This document shows positions 17,523-26,956 of a DNA stretch of 64,000 nucleotides, piece by piece; the first letter of the stretch is position 1, and each line of letters opens with the position of its first letter. The position numbers were made by a program, and so were the translations under genes. Below the pieces are notes generated by a model that saw only the letters and a program-made list of their open reading frames with translations, searched no databases and was not told where the DNA came from. Source of the stretch: an uncultured Croceitalea sp. (lineage in GTDB: Bacteria; Bacteroidota; Bacteroidia; Flavobacteriales; Flavobacteriaceae); assembly GCA_947503285.1 (NCBI GenBank), contig CANNDD010000002.1, positions 1-64,000 of the forward strand, given 5' to 3'.

Positions 17523-19880
17523 TCAGTTTTTTGCCTTTAATGGGGTGTCAGATTCTTTTTTGCTTACCAAAATGAGTAAAGAGGGAAGAAGGATAAAATC
17601 TATGACCAAGGCCGCTATGATGATGATCAAGGTGATCCTCGCCATATAGCTATTCAATGCAAAGGGTGATGTGGAAAGGATTCCGAAGCCGGCCACCAAT
17701 ACGATGGTGGTGGTAACCAATGCTTTACCAACAGTCTCGAAAGCGTAGACCACGGCCTCTTTTGCATCATACCCCAACTCCCTTCGCGCTCGTAAAAATT
17801 TGCTCATAAAGTGTACGGTATCATCTACGATAATCCCTAAGGTCATACCAAAAACAATGACCATACCGGTATTGATCTCTCCTTTGTAAAGCCACCAAAG
17901 TCCGAAACCTACTACCACAGGGGCAACATTCGGAATAATACTTAGTAGCCCTAATTTGAAATTACGTAACGCGATCATCAAGATTATTGAGATTAGTAGT
18001 AAGGCCACTATATTGCCATTGAACATACTATCGGCTTGACGAAACCCTAACTTCGAGAACATGAGGGTCGGACTCACCCCTATGGAATGCATGGGCTCTG
18101 GGGCATTTTCTTCAAGCCATTTCTCGGCCCTTTCGGTGAAAGCGATCATTTCAACACTAGAGGAGTTCTCTAAAGTGGCCGTAACCCGTGTTTCAGATTT
18201 ATCGACATTGATCTGGTTGTTCAAATCAAGGCCAAACGGTAATGATAGCTCATAGAGCAAAAGATACTGCGCGGCCTTATCCCTACTATCCGGAATACGG
18301 TAATAACTTTCATTATCACCGTGCATGGACCTATTCACCCTACGTGCCACTTCACTAAAGGCATTGGTATGCACTACTTCGGGTTGTTCGTTGAGCCAAT
18401 CTTCGAATTCATTAAGTTTATTGAGGTATTCCGGATTGTTTATACCTCCGCTTTCGCCACTGCCCACCGAGAATTCCACATTATAGAACCCAGTAAGGTT
18501 TTCGTTGATAAAGTCGCTATCTTGCCTGAACTTCACCGTTGTATCGAAGTACTCCACAAACTCATCGTTGAATACATTGAACGTAGCCAGATAGGTAAGA
18601 ACGCCTATAAGTGCCAAGGATATTACAGATAGCCTCACGGGTTGCCCTACCACCCAATGTCCGAAACGGGTGTACCAAGATATCCTTAAAGCTTTCGTAC
18701 TATTCCGAGCCTTTTTTCTTTTCCAAAGTGGTAAGATGGCCATAAGTGCCGGTAGAAAAGTAGTAGAGAACAAGAATGCCATCGTCATGCCAAAGGCAAC
18801 GATATTCCCTAGATCCCAGAAGGGGGGTACGTCACCAAAATTCATGGTCAAGAAGCCGATAACCGTGGTCAAACTGGTAATAAAGACAGGCATAAAATTG
18901 AGTCGGATACTCTCAACCAATGCTCCTTTTTTATCATAGCCTTCGTGCCTCGCTTTTTGCAGATAGGTAATGAGAATATGTATACTGTCTGCCACTGCCA
19001 AGGTCAGGATCATTGTGGGAAATACGGAGGAAGGTGGTGTCAATTTAATACCCATTAAACCGATAAATCCAAAAGCGGACATTGCCGAGAACATGAAAAC
19101 GAGCATTGTTGCCAGCATCGCAAAAATGTTTCGTGTAAGCAAAAAGGTCAGCAATAAGACCACGAGTACCATTAAGCCCACAAGGGCAAATCCTTTTTCG
19201 GAATATTCAAAAAAGGCGGTGTTCAAAGGCACTAAGCCTGTAGTATAAACATCGAAGTTCGGATGGTTTTCTTGAAAGTCCGCCACCATTTTTCGGGTCG
19301 CTGAGGTCACCTCAGGAATTTCCAATGCGCTATCTTCACCCGGTAACCTTACGGTAATATTGATTGCGGTAACACTACCTTCTTCATTGATAATGCGGTG
19401 CACAAGTAAGGGCTCTTTTAAAGCTTTTCTTCGAATATCGGCGATTTCGGCATCTGTTTTTGAAGCTGATTCATAAGACAGATCATCAACGTACAAATCA
19501 TCACCTACTGCACTGGTATGCTGAAAATTGGTGATGGCATCTACACGAGAGGAATAAGGGGTGTTCCAAGCTTCGGCAGTCAGCGCTTCAATGGCGACTA
19601 AATTTTCCCTAGTAAACACATTACCGTTTTTTGGAGCGAGAACTAGAACGATATTATCGTCTTTGGTATATTTATCTTGAAGGGCATCAAATGCCTCCAG
19701 TTCTGGATTGGTCTCACTGAAAAAGACGTGGTAATCACCGTCAAATTGCATTTTTCCCTGGGATGCAAGGCCCATGGCAAGAATAATCGATAAGACCAGA
19801 ACGGGCCATCTGAATCTTATGACGAACTTTGCCCATCGTGTGGCAAAAGTCGGTTTGTTATGAATATTTGTCTCTTTCAT
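17523..19880 (-). CDS. MMPL/RND-superfamily transporter
   Basis: 785 residues with the RND layout: one N-terminal helix (WPVLVLSIILAMGLAS), a large extracytoplasmic loop, five helices, then the same pattern repeated. The conserved acidic residues of helix 4/10 are visible in AVADSIHILITYL and GIIVDDTVHFMSKF. The size and the shared helix pattern match MMPL/sterol-sensing-domain-like exporters such as hopanoid (HpnN-type) and bacterial sterol transporters, rather than the ~1,050-residue multidrug RND pumps. No membrane-fusion or TolC gene is nearby. Partners appear to be the LolA-like protein and the barrel downstream. Confidence 0.88.
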   Translation of the reverse strand: MKETNIHNKPTFATRWAKFVIRFRWPVLVLSIILAMGLASQGKMQFDGDYHVFFSETNPELEAFDALQDKYTKDDNIVLVLAPKNGNVFTRENLVAIEALTAEAWNTPYSSRVDAITNFQHTSAVGDDLYVDDLSYESASKTDAEIADIRRKALKEPLLVHRIINEEGSVTAINITVRLPGEDSALEIPEVTSATRKMVADFQENHPNFDVYTTGLVPLNTAFFEYSEKGFALVGLMVLVVLLLTFLLTRNIFAMLATMLVFMFSAMSAFGFIGLMGIKLTPPSSVFPTMILTLAVADSIHILITYLQKARHEGYDKKGALVESIRLNFMPVFITSLTTVIGFLTMNFGDVPPFWDLGNIVAFGMTMAFLFSTTFLPALMAILPLWKRKKARNSTKALRISWYTRFGHWVVGQPVRLSVISLALIGVLTYLATFNVFNDEFVEYFDTTVKFRQDSDFINENLTGFYNVEFSVGSGESGGINNPEYLNKLNEFEDWLNEQPEVVHTNAFSEVARRVNRSMHGDNESYYRIPDSRDKAAQYLLLYELSLPFGLDLNNQINVDKSETRVTATLENSSSVEMIAFTERAEKWLEENAPEPMHSIGVSPTLMFSKLGFRQADSMFNGNIVALLLISIILMIALRNFKLGLLSIIPNVAPVVVGFGLWWLYKGEINTGMVIVFGMTLGIIVDDTVHFMSKFLRARRELGYDAKEAVVYAFETVGKALVTTTIVLVAGFGILSTSPFALNSYMARITLIIIIAALVIDFILLPSLLILVSKKESDTPLKAKN

Positions 19881-20066
19881 TTGATATTAGGTTAGATTAA
19901 TAATTTCCTTTTTCAAAGACACCCAAAAATGAAAATTAGGCGATGGTTTCTATTGGTGAAAAGGCTCAAATAGTTGAATTATTGGGTCTTAAAGACCATT
20001 TCTATCGTACGTTTTAGATTCAGAATTCGGTACGGTGTGACAACATGACCTCGAATATTCCATAGT

Positions 20067-21068
20067 TTAAATTTCAATTGTAATTTTTCCCTTCTGCAGG
20101 TTGGAAGCCATGTAAGTGTAAGCATCTTGCACCTGTTCCAAATGGAATGTCTTGTCTAACACAGGACGATATTCGTTGGATTCAAAACCTTGAAAAAGGT
20201 CTTTTCGCATTTGTTCAAATCGCCCTTCGATTTCCAGGGTCTGAAAAACATAGTGTAATCCTTGTATCGAAACCCCTTTAATGAGCAAAGGAAAAAGGGG
20301 GAACGAGGGGGTTGGATTAAGTGCCAAAGCCCCGTACACGACTATCTTCGCTTCGAAGCCTGCTGTTTCGATAAGTTGCCCCATAAAATCAGAATCTGCG
20401 ATAGCATCCATAGCGATGTGAAAGCCTTTTCCTTGAGTATACCCCTGTACAGCTTCAACAAAGTTTTCTTCTTCGGTCGCGATTACCAAATCTGCCCCAA
20501 GCCCTTTAAGAAACCCCTTTTTCTCACTTGTTCTAGTGGTTGCTATCACTTTCGCGCCATAGCGTTTTGCCATTTGAATACCAGCGGTACCCACACCCGA
20601 ACTGGCTGCTGAGATTACTACGGTTTGATTCATCCCTTTTTCGAGACCACCTCGAAGTACTAGATTGGCATAAGCCGTTCCATAGGTCATCCATACCGCT
20701 GCGGCTTCTTTAAACGAAAGGTTTTTAGGTTTCTTGATTACCGCCTTAATGGGGGCAAGTACGTATTCCCCTAAAAAGCCATATTCGGTCGGGGTAATGT
20801 TGGGTGTAAGGCAAACTTCATCCCCAACCTCAAAGCCCTTAACACCTGAACCTACTTTTTCTACCACACCCGAGGCTTCTAAGCCCAATAGTGAGGGGGA
20901 GTTGGGCTGAAACAGGTACTGTCCCTGAAAGAAGAGTTCTTCGGCGCGATTCAATCCTGCAAATTTTACTTTTACCACCAACTCATTTTCTTTAGGAATG
21001 GGAATCTCACGTTCCGCCAGATAAAGCACCTCGGCCCCACCTATCTCATTGAATTCCACTCTTTTCAT
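20067..21068 (-). CDS. Medium-chain dehydrogenase, quinone-oxidoreductase type
   Basis: 333 residues of the zinc-independent MDR branch: GLNRAEELFFQGQY replaces the Cys-containing zinc site of true alcohol dehydrogenases. The NAD(P)-binding glycine motif is SAASSGVGTAGIQMAKRYGAKVIATT. The gene overlaps the dehalogenase by four bases (ATGA), so translation is probably coupled. In that context it may oxidise or reduce the product of the dehalogenase or a related carbonyl, but the substrate is unknown. It is the last gene of the TetR-controlled operon. Confidence 0.87.
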   Translation of the reverse strand: MKRVEFNEIGGAEVLYLAEREIPIPKENELVVKVKFAGLNRAEELFFQGQYLFQPNSPSLLGLEASGVVEKVGSGVKGFEVGDEVCLTPNITPTEYGFLGEYVLAPIKAVIKKPKNLSFKEAAAVWMTYGTAYANLVLRGGLEKGMNQTVVISAASSGVGTAGIQMAKRYGAKVIATTRTSEKKGFLKGLGADLVIATEEENFVEAVQGYTQGKGFHIAMDAIADSDFMGQLIETAGFEAKIVVYGALALNPTPSFPLFPLLIKGVSIQGLHYVFQTLEIEGRFEQMRKDLFQGFESNEYRPVLDKTFHLEQVQDAYTYMASNLQKGKITIEI

Positions 21069-21976
21069 TTGTTGTTTTGATTGAAGGTTTTGATGTACCA
21101 GTTCGTTATGCCTTCACCTATCTCATGAGGATGTGTTTCTTGTATATAATGCTTCCCTTTTCCCAGGTCTATAGCCGTTAGGTTTTTCCAAGTAGCTTTG
21201 ATCTGTTTTGCCTCTTTTGGCTTGATGATCATACCGGGCTTCACATGAAACATTAGTTTTGGTACTTCTGAATCGGGTAGATAAGCATTGTAGGCATTAA
21301 TAATAGCCGTACTAGACTCAGGTACCCCGCTTATGGCAATTTGCGAAGGCCATACAAATAAGGGCTTGCGGTGTTCTTCTTTTAAATAGGGAGCACGATA
21401 GTGCTCCATTTCTTCTTTGGTTAATTTTCGACCGGTCATCATCGGTAAAAAACGATTGACAAAGAAGTGGTTTTTTACTATCATCTTATACCCCTTCTTA
21501 GGATGACGGAATCTTTTGAAGATAAAACGCTCGATCAAATTGGCATCACCCCACGTAATAGACCTAACGATAGCTTCTAAGAAAACGATGCCCGATACCT
21601 TTTCGCGAAAGCGATTCGCATAATGAAAACCAATGCCCGAACCCCAATCTTGAATGACAAAAATGATGTTCTTGAGTTGCTTTTTCTCAATAAAAGCATC
21701 CATATAAACAATATGGTCGATAAACGTGTAATCTATGTCAGGTTTTCCAGATTTACCCATACCTATGAGGTCAGGAGCAATGACACGTCCTAATGGCGAA
21801 AGATGGGGGATGATATTTCGCCATAAATATGAGGACGTGGGATTTCCGTGTAATAACAAGAAAGTGTGTTCTGCACTTTTATCACCTTCATCTACATAGT
21901 GGATTGAAGATTCTAAGACTTCCAAATGGTTGGATTTAAATGGAAAGTCTGCCGATATCCCTGTTTTCTTTGCCAT
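21065..21976 (-). CDS. Haloalkane dehalogenase (HLD-II type alpha/beta hydrolase)
   Basis: 303 residues. The full catalytic pentad of subfamily II dehalogenases (LinB/DhaA type) is visible: N45 in LLHGNPTSS and W111 as halide-stabilising residues, nucleophile D110 in VIQDWGSGIGF, acid E134 in VFLEAI, and base H276 in GKHYIQE. The D110-E134 spacing of 24 equals that of LinB. These enzymes hydrolyse carbon-halogen bonds to alcohol and halide without cofactor. No signal peptide, so cytoplasmic. It lies 3 bases after the lipoprotein gene and overlaps the oxidoreductase. Actual halogenated substrate not predictable; marine organohalides are plausible. Confidence 0.88.
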   Translation of the reverse strand: MAKKTGISADFPFKSNHLEVLESSIHYVDEGDKSAEHTFLLLHGNPTSSYLWRNIIPHLSPLGRVIAPDLIGMGKSGKPDIDYTFIDHIVYMDAFIEKKQLKNIIFVIQDWGSGIGFHYANRFREKVSGIVFLEAIVRSITWGDANLIERFIFKRFRHPKKGYKMIVKNHFFVNRFLPMMTGRKLTKEEMEHYRAPYLKEEHRKPLFVWPSQIAISGVPESSTAIINAYNAYLPDSEVPKLMFHVKPGMIIKPKEAKQIKATWKNLTAIDLGKGKHYIQETHPHEIGEGITNWYIKTFNQNNK

Positions 21977-21979
21977 GGT

Positions 21980-22873
21980 CTATTCCCCTAATTTGTTAAA
22001 CCCTATTGGTGCTACATCGTCAAGCGGATAGAGCAGTTCTTTATCGAAGGAATCAAACTTGTAATTGCTTAAGGCAAAACTGTACACTTTATTTTCTAGT
22101 TTTTTAGGGCCTTTGAGTTGTATCTGTACATTGCTCGGTAAGTAAGCCCCTATACTGGTTTTTTTACGTTCGTACCTTGCAGTAGCATGTTGCATTCCCT
22201 TTGGCATCGGCAGGAAAAAATCATTAATAGTGACTTCTAAAAGGTCAATATGTTTAGTGCTAGGATTGACGTACACCAAAAATCGATCAAACTGTTTATT
22301 GGGCTCCTCTGAACCCCAAGTGACATAGACGGTTTCATAAGTTTGCCCTTCTATTTCTTTCTGACCGGCATATCGTATAATTTCCGCATCGGGCAAATGC
22401 ATGGGGGCCTCCATTAGATAATGATAGGTAGCCAACCCCCAGATATAGCGGTCGTGTTCGTGTCTTTTGAGATAATCACTACCTACTTCTTGTTTATATC
22501 CCTCCCAAGATTGAACCCCTTGAATGACGCCTTCTTTTCTTCCTTCTTTATACTCAACCTGGCCATCAAAACTATTGGTTGCCAGGCGAAGCTTTAGCTC
22601 TTTATTGTTATTACCGGGAAAAGCATTCATGGGCATCAATAGCCAGATTCCCTTCCAATCGAATTCGGCATCGGCCTCATACACTTTGGTCGCTGAAAGT
22701 TTATCATAGCCCATCGCCGTTTTGGCTTCGATCAAGAGGTCTTTTCCTTTTTCTTCTGCGTTAGTGATGCTGTTTGTCTTTAAAGCATCTGTTCGCAAAT
22801 CAACTGATTTACAAGAAATAGCAGTGCTTCCAATCAATAGGGTGGTAACTAGTAAAAAGAGAATCTGTTTCAT
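21980..22873 (-). CDS. LolA-like lipoprotein
   Basis: 297 residues with a lipoprotein signal ending in TAISC (lipid-modified C21). The body is beta-rich (KVYEADAEFDWKGIWLLMPMNAF, YETVYVTWGSEEPNKQFDRFLVYVNPSTKHIDLLEVTI) and resembles LolA-fold proteins annotated as outer-membrane lipoprotein-sorting family, though more divergent than the 16720-17493 protein. It is the first gene of the operon with the dehalogenase and oxidoreductase and directly follows a TetR operator copy. A role in presenting or trapping a hydrophobic substrate is an inference. Confidence 0.65.
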   Translation of the reverse strand: MKQILFLLVTTLLIGSTAISCKSVDLRTDALKTNSITNAEEKGKDLLIEAKTAMGYDKLSATKVYEADAEFDWKGIWLLMPMNAFPGNNNKELKLRLATNSFDGQVEYKEGRKEGVIQGVQSWEGYKQEVGSDYLKRHEHDRYIWGLATYHYLMEAPMHLPDAEIIRYAGQKEIEGQTYETVYVTWGSEEPNKQFDRFLVYVNPSTKHIDLLEVTINDFFLPMPKGMQHATARYERKKTSIGAYLPSNVQIQLKGPKKLENKVYSFALSNYKFDSFDKELLYPLDDVAPIGFNKLGE

Positions 22874-22880
22874 AATAAAT

Positions 22881-22902
22881 AATTAGACTGTTCTGTTTAA
22901 TT
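22881..22902. promoter_or_regulatory. Putative TetR operator, copy 1
   Basis: AATTAGAC-N6-GTTTAATT, a 22-bp imperfect palindrome with one mismatch between arms. It lies 8 bases before the lipoprotein start codon. Both arms occur with the same spacing upstream of the tetR gene (23527-23548). Confidence 0.65.
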
Positions 22903-22917
22903 TAATTTTAAATTTTT

Positions 22918-23499
22918 TTAAGTTGAAATGAATTTGAAGGTAATCTCGAACCAGATATCCATATAAACCCTATTTCTAGTGACCTTCGTTCTTGAGAGAA
23001 CACCATAAAATCCAGCATGTAAATACTCCGCAAGTTCTAATGCAGAGAATTCAACGGTGATTTCATTTGCTTCTTGACCTTTTTCTATAACAGTGGCCAA
23101 TACGTTAAGCCATCCGACAAAATGTGTATTGGCCTCTGAACCGATGATATCGTTTTGGCGCCCAACCTCAACACTCATGTTATTGACCAAGCACCCTCCC
23201 GAATATTCATCTTCTTCATTGAGGTTCATCATCATGGCGTAAAACGATTTTAAACATTCAATAGGAGAAAGGGTACAATCTTCAAAGAAGTCCCTCATCC
23301 AACAGGTATTGGTCTCGCCATATTGGCGAATAACTTGTTGTGCAAAATCTTGTTTTGATTCAAAAAAATTATAAAAAGAGCCTTTAGGAATGCCTGATTC
23401 CTTTAAAATTTGATTGATCCCAACATTGTGGTAGCCGTTTCTTCTAAAAACGTCATATCCAACATTAAGAATATCTTCCCTGTTGTATTTATAACCCAT
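22918..23499 (-). CDS. TetR/AcrR-family transcriptional repressor
   Basis: About 193 residues. The N-terminal helix-turn-helix is clear (REDILNVGYDVFRRNGYHNVGINQILKESGIPKGSFYNFFESKQDFAQQVI). The C-terminal ligand domain resembles NemR-like TetR proteins (SGGCLVNNMSVEVG). ATG 23499 gives the family-typical start MGYKYNRE; an in-frame ATG six codons upstream at 23517 is possible. Matching 22-bp palindromes lie upstream of this gene and upstream of the next operon, which indicates autoregulation and control of the dehalogenase operon. The inducer is unknown, possibly an electrophile or the haloalkane itself. Confidence 0.9.
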   Translation of the reverse strand: MGYKYNREDILNVGYDVFRRNGYHNVGINQILKESGIPKGSFYNFFESKQDFAQQVIRQYGETNTCWMRDFFEDCTLSPIECLKSFYAMMMNLNEEDEYSGGCLVNNMSVEVGRQNDIIGSEANTHFVGWLNVLATVIEKGQEANEITVEFSALELAEYLHAGFYGVLSRTKVTRNRVYMDIWFEITFKFIST

Positions 23500-23526
23500 G
23501 ACAATGCGAATATACAAAAAATACTG

Positions 23527-23548
23527 AATTAGACTAATTGGTTTAATT
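23527..23548. promoter_or_regulatory. Putative TetR operator, copy 2
   Basis: AATTAGAC-N6-GTTTAATT, with arms identical to those of 22881-22902, located 28 bases upstream of tetR. Its left half also contains the small palindrome AATTAGACTAATT. Shared arms with different spacer bases suggest selection on the arms. Confidence 0.65.
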
Positions 23549-23798
23549 TTATTGCGATGAAATTTTACAAGTAGCCAAAATGGACAATCGTTATGCCCAT
23601 TATTATTTAAAACAACGCTGCTGCAACTTAAGATTTGTCTTTAATGGGGATAAGGATGCATGAATTCAATAGATACCATTTCTAATGAAAGGAAGTCCTC
23701 AAAAGCAAAGACGGTTTAAGGTCTTGGTGATGCCTATTCGCCGACAGGGCGGTGCAACCTAACGGTAATACACAAAAAGGTTAAAATCCAAGTAAAAC

Positions 23799-25268
23799 CT
23801 ATTTGTAATACAATGCATACGGTTCTTCGAAAGAGGTTTTCAAAAAAGCCTTCGGGTTGTCATGGGCAATTTTATAGAATAATTCTTCCCCTATATAGCC
23901 CCTTAAATCGGTAAAGAGCGATTTTTCCGTTTTCTTTTGGGTAACGACATAGTAATCTGTGCCGAACAAAATTTTGTCATTTACCTTATCATCGTTCAAA
24001 ATAAACTTCAATAGGGGAAACAACGTTTCATTGAATAAAATAAAACTGACATCTGAGTACAAATTGTCATATTTGATCATCAGGTCATAAATTACCGACA
24101 ACCAGCTGGCATCCCACCAAATAGTTCTTTTGCTGGCATGGTTCAAGGTATTTTTGACCCTATGATAGCCAGATAAGGTATCGTGGGTGATGTTTTTATT
24201 ATAGTTGTTCCATCCATCCGCTTCATATTTATGCCATTCATCACTCCCCCCAAAATGGGCTAGACATATTTTTAATTTACTCAGATCACATTCATATCCC
24301 AAATACTTTGATAATAATGTCGGATTTAGCAAACATTCATAGTTTAAGGGATGTGTGAAATTGGTCGTCCAATCATAATTCTTTGTTTGCGGAAGGGGTA
24401 TGGGGACCAATTCATGTTCAGCATTCTTGTATTCTAGAATAGGATGGGCATTCCATTCCTCCTTTTTCTTACCTCGATAAAAAACAGTGCCCTCGATACA
24501 ATGGGTCATTATCGGTATTTCGTGCTTCTGTGCAAACAGCCAAGTATCAATAAGTTCTTTATCAAAAGGATAGTAGCCAAGTGCAGGATAGATTTTAATT
24601 CCGGAAAACCCACCCTTATGCAAAGATGATTTTAGCAGATTGGAATAATTTTTCCTTCCTTTTTGTGCTTTGGTGGCTTTAATCCTTCTTGGGTCGGCAA
24701 ATATGAATGGAATCATATGGGGATTATTCCGTTTTACCTTCTTGATTTCCTCCAATTGTTCTAAATAGGGAATTTCCGGATCACCGGCACCCATATAGTC
24801 CATATCCATCGGCAATACCACGATCTTGGTACCGGTTTCATATGTTTTCTCAATTAAGTCATATATTTTGCCCTGTGTTTTGTAACGCATGGCATACCTG
24901 CCCATGGTCATAAAGCGATTGGTAACGGCCCGTAATTCTTTACTAAATAGATACTCGACTTTAAAGAAGTTTATGAAGATGTTGAATAACCACCTAAGCA
25001 CGAACTTTATAAGGTGATAGACAATGTTCAGTACAATGGTCCATCTAAAAAAATCAAGTATCGCGTATTTTACCTTCTTTATGGCATGCCTGAACCTTCT
25101 ATACTTTGCGCTACCACGAGAGGTAAGGTTGGTATAGTACCATTTCACCAATTTTATAGTCAGTATGCTGGCCAAAAAGTCAGGAACAAATGTCTTACCG
25201 AATTCATTTGGCACATGATCAATGGTAAAAATATGGGTGTGACAATTATATAGTTCTCTTTTCGGCAT
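23799..25268 (-). CDS. Amidohydrolase-family metal-dependent hydrolase with hydrophobic insertion
   Basis: About 489 residues from ATG 25268, giving MPKRELYNCHTHIF; an in-frame start at 25337 adds 23 unlikely residues. The TIM-barrel amidohydrolase signatures are CHTHIF (metal-binding HxH), PIMTHCIEG, LAHFGGSDEW and ILFGTDYY (final Asp). Between the HxH and the barrel lies an unusual strongly hydrophobic and basic stretch at about residues 67-100 (FFRWTIVLNIVYHLIKFVL, then RWLFNIFINFF) that could bind the membrane. The substrate is unknown. It stands alone, divergent from the phosphatase gene. Confidence 0.8.
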   Translation of the reverse strand: MPKRELYNCHTHIFTIDHVPNEFGKTFVPDFLASILTIKLVKWYYTNLTSRGSAKYRRFRHAIKKVKYAILDFFRWTIVLNIVYHLIKFVLRWLFNIFINFFKVEYLFSKELRAVTNRFMTMGRYAMRYKTQGKIYDLIEKTYETGTKIVVLPMDMDYMGAGDPEIPYLEQLEEIKKVKRNNPHMIPFIFADPRRIKATKAQKGRKNYSNLLKSSLHKGGFSGIKIYPALGYYPFDKELIDTWLFAQKHEIPIMTHCIEGTVFYRGKKKEEWNAHPILEYKNAEHELVPIPLPQTKNYDWTTNFTHPLNYECLLNPTLLSKYLGYECDLSKLKICLAHFGGSDEWHKYEADGWNNYNKNITHDTLSGYHRVKNTLNHASKRTIWWDASWLSVIYDLMIKYDNLYSDVSFILFNETLFPLLKFILNDDKVNDKILFGTDYYVVTQKKTEKSLFTDLRGYIGEELFYKIAHDNPKAFLKTSFEEPYALYYK

Positions 25269-25515
25269 TGGTAGTTTTATGGCTTTTAAATTAACTAAAT
25301 TATATTGGACTACGGATTTTGAGCATCCGTCTTCCACATTTACGTATTGGTAACAATAGGTTTATTCGGTCGGCGAAAGATGGTAGGTAATCCATTCATT
25401 GAAAACCGGTTTCAATATATTCGATGATTTGGAGTCATAACCTCTTACTAGTAGGGTACAATTAAAAAATAACACTTTCTTTAGGTTTTCAAAACATTAA
25501 CCAAGCTTACCTCCC

Positions 25516-25523
25516 TATTTTTG
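25516..25523 (+). promoter_or_regulatory. Candidate -7 box for the PhoD-like gene
   Basis: TATTTTTG matches TAnnTTTG and lies 40 bases before the start at 25564. No clear -33 partner was found. Confidence 0.35.
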
Positions 25524-25563
25524 TTCAGCTATAAACGTCCATATCCGCCAAAGTCGATTCACT

Positions 25564-26907
25564 ATGAAAAATACGCTGTTTGTTATAATCCTATTACTAG
25601 TTAATAGTCATTTCATTTTTTCACAAGATTTGGTCCAATCTGGGCCCATGGTCGGCTATTCTACCATGCGAGAAGCCCTTCTTTGGGTTCAAACGACTAC
25701 TTCTGCCGAAGTCCATTTTGAATATTTTGATAAGAAGAACCCCAACAAACGTTTCAAAACCGAAAAATATACTACGCAATCCAAATTGGGTTTCGTAGCA
25801 AAGTTAGTGGCAAATCAAATCATGCCCGGAAAGGAATATAACTACGAATTATTTGTCAATGGTGAAAAAACCCAAAGGGATTACCCCATGGAATTCCAAT
25901 CACAAACACTCTGGCAATGGAGAACCGATCCACCGGAAGTCAATTTTGCCATTGGAAGTTGCAATTATGTGAATGAAGCACGTTTCGACAGGCCGGGCAA
26001 GCCCTACGGAAGTGAGTTTGAAATATTTGAATCTATTCATGCGAAAAAGCCCGATTTTATGCTCTGGCTTGGAGATAACACCTATTTAAGGGAACCCGAC
26101 TGGAACTCGAGAACGGGTATTTTGCACCGCTACACCCATACACGTTCGTTGCCCGAACTGCAAGCACTACTGGCCTCCACACATCATTACGCCATTTGGG
26201 ACGATCATGATTTTGGCCCAAACAATGCCGATAGCGGTTTTTGGCAAAAAAGAACAACTTCTGAAATTTTTAAGCTTTTTTGGGGCAATCCCAACTACGA
26301 CGTCATCGATAAGGGCGGTATCACAGGTACCTTTCAGTGGGCAGATTTACAATTCTTCTTATTGGATAACCGCTATTTCAGGACATCGAACAACAATTTC
26401 ACCACAGAACGTGAAATTTTAGGAAGGGCACAAATTGATTGGCTCATCAATGCATTGGCCTCAAGTACTGCCCCATTTAAGTTTATTGCCATTGGAGGTC
26501 AGGTTTTGAGTACGGAAGCAGACTATGAAAATTATGCCATTTTTCCGAACGAAAGACAGTATTTACTAGACAAAATTAGGGAAGCCAGAATTGAAGGGGT
26601 CATCTTTTTAGATGGTGATAGGCATCATACGGTCTTAAGTCGTATGCAAGAAAATGATCGGGTTTATCCTATTTATGATTTGACCTGTTCTTCTTTAACT
26701 GCGGGGACTAATAACAATAAAGAAGAACTGAATACCTATAAGTTGGAAGAAACCGTGGTAGGCCAACATAACTTTGGTATTTTGAACGTAAGCGGCCCAC
26801 GTACTGATCGTGTGCTCCATATTACAATATTGGATAAAGACGGAAAAGAGCTTTGGCGTAAAGACATCAAAGCCCAAGATTTGAAGTATGAGACATACGA
26901 TAAGTAA
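25564..26907 (+). CDS. PhoD-like alkaline phosphatase family phosphoesterase
   Basis: 447 residues with a signal peptide (LFVIILLLVNSHFIFSQ). An N-terminal Fn3-like domain (VGYSTMREALLWVQTTTSAEVHFEYF) precedes the metallophosphatase core: FAIGSCNYV, FMLWLGDNTYLREPDW, HHYAIWDDHDFGPNNADSG and FLDGDRHHTV. These are the metal-binding motifs of the PhoD family, which cleave phosphomonoesters and diesters using calcium and iron. Secreted or periplasmic, probably for phosphate acquisition. No pho box was identified. It stands as a single-gene unit with a weak hairpin after the stop. Confidence 0.9.
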   Translation: MKNTLFVIILLLVNSHFIFSQDLVQSGPMVGYSTMREALLWVQTTTSAEVHFEYFDKKNPNKRFKTEKYTTQSKLGFVAKLVANQIMPGKEYNYELFVNGEKTQRDYPMEFQSQTLWQWRTDPPEVNFAIGSCNYVNEARFDRPGKPYGSEFEIFESIHAKKPDFMLWLGDNTYLREPDWNSRTGILHRYTHTRSLPELQALLASTHHYAIWDDHDFGPNNADSGFWQKRTTSEIFKLFWGNPNYDVIDKGGITGTFQWADLQFFLLDNRYFRTSNNNFTTEREILGRAQIDWLINALASSTAPFKFIAIGGQVLSTEADYENYAIFPNERQYLLDKIREARIEGVIFLDGDRHHTVLSRMQENDRVYPIYDLTCSSLTAGTNNNKEELNTYKLEETVVGQHNFGILNVSGPRTDRVLHITILDKDGKELWRKDIKAQDLKYETYDK

Positions 26908-26927
26908 ATACTTAAGGTATCGCCGGC

Positions 26928-26956
26928 TTTAGGGTGTTGTTATTCCCTAAAATTAG
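26928..26956 (+). terminator. Possible terminator after the PhoD-like gene
   Basis: TTTAGGG at 26928-26934 pairs with CCCTAAA at 26945-26951, followed by a T-rich stretch. The 7-bp stem is weak. The remaining bases up to 27257 contain no gene. Confidence 0.4.
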
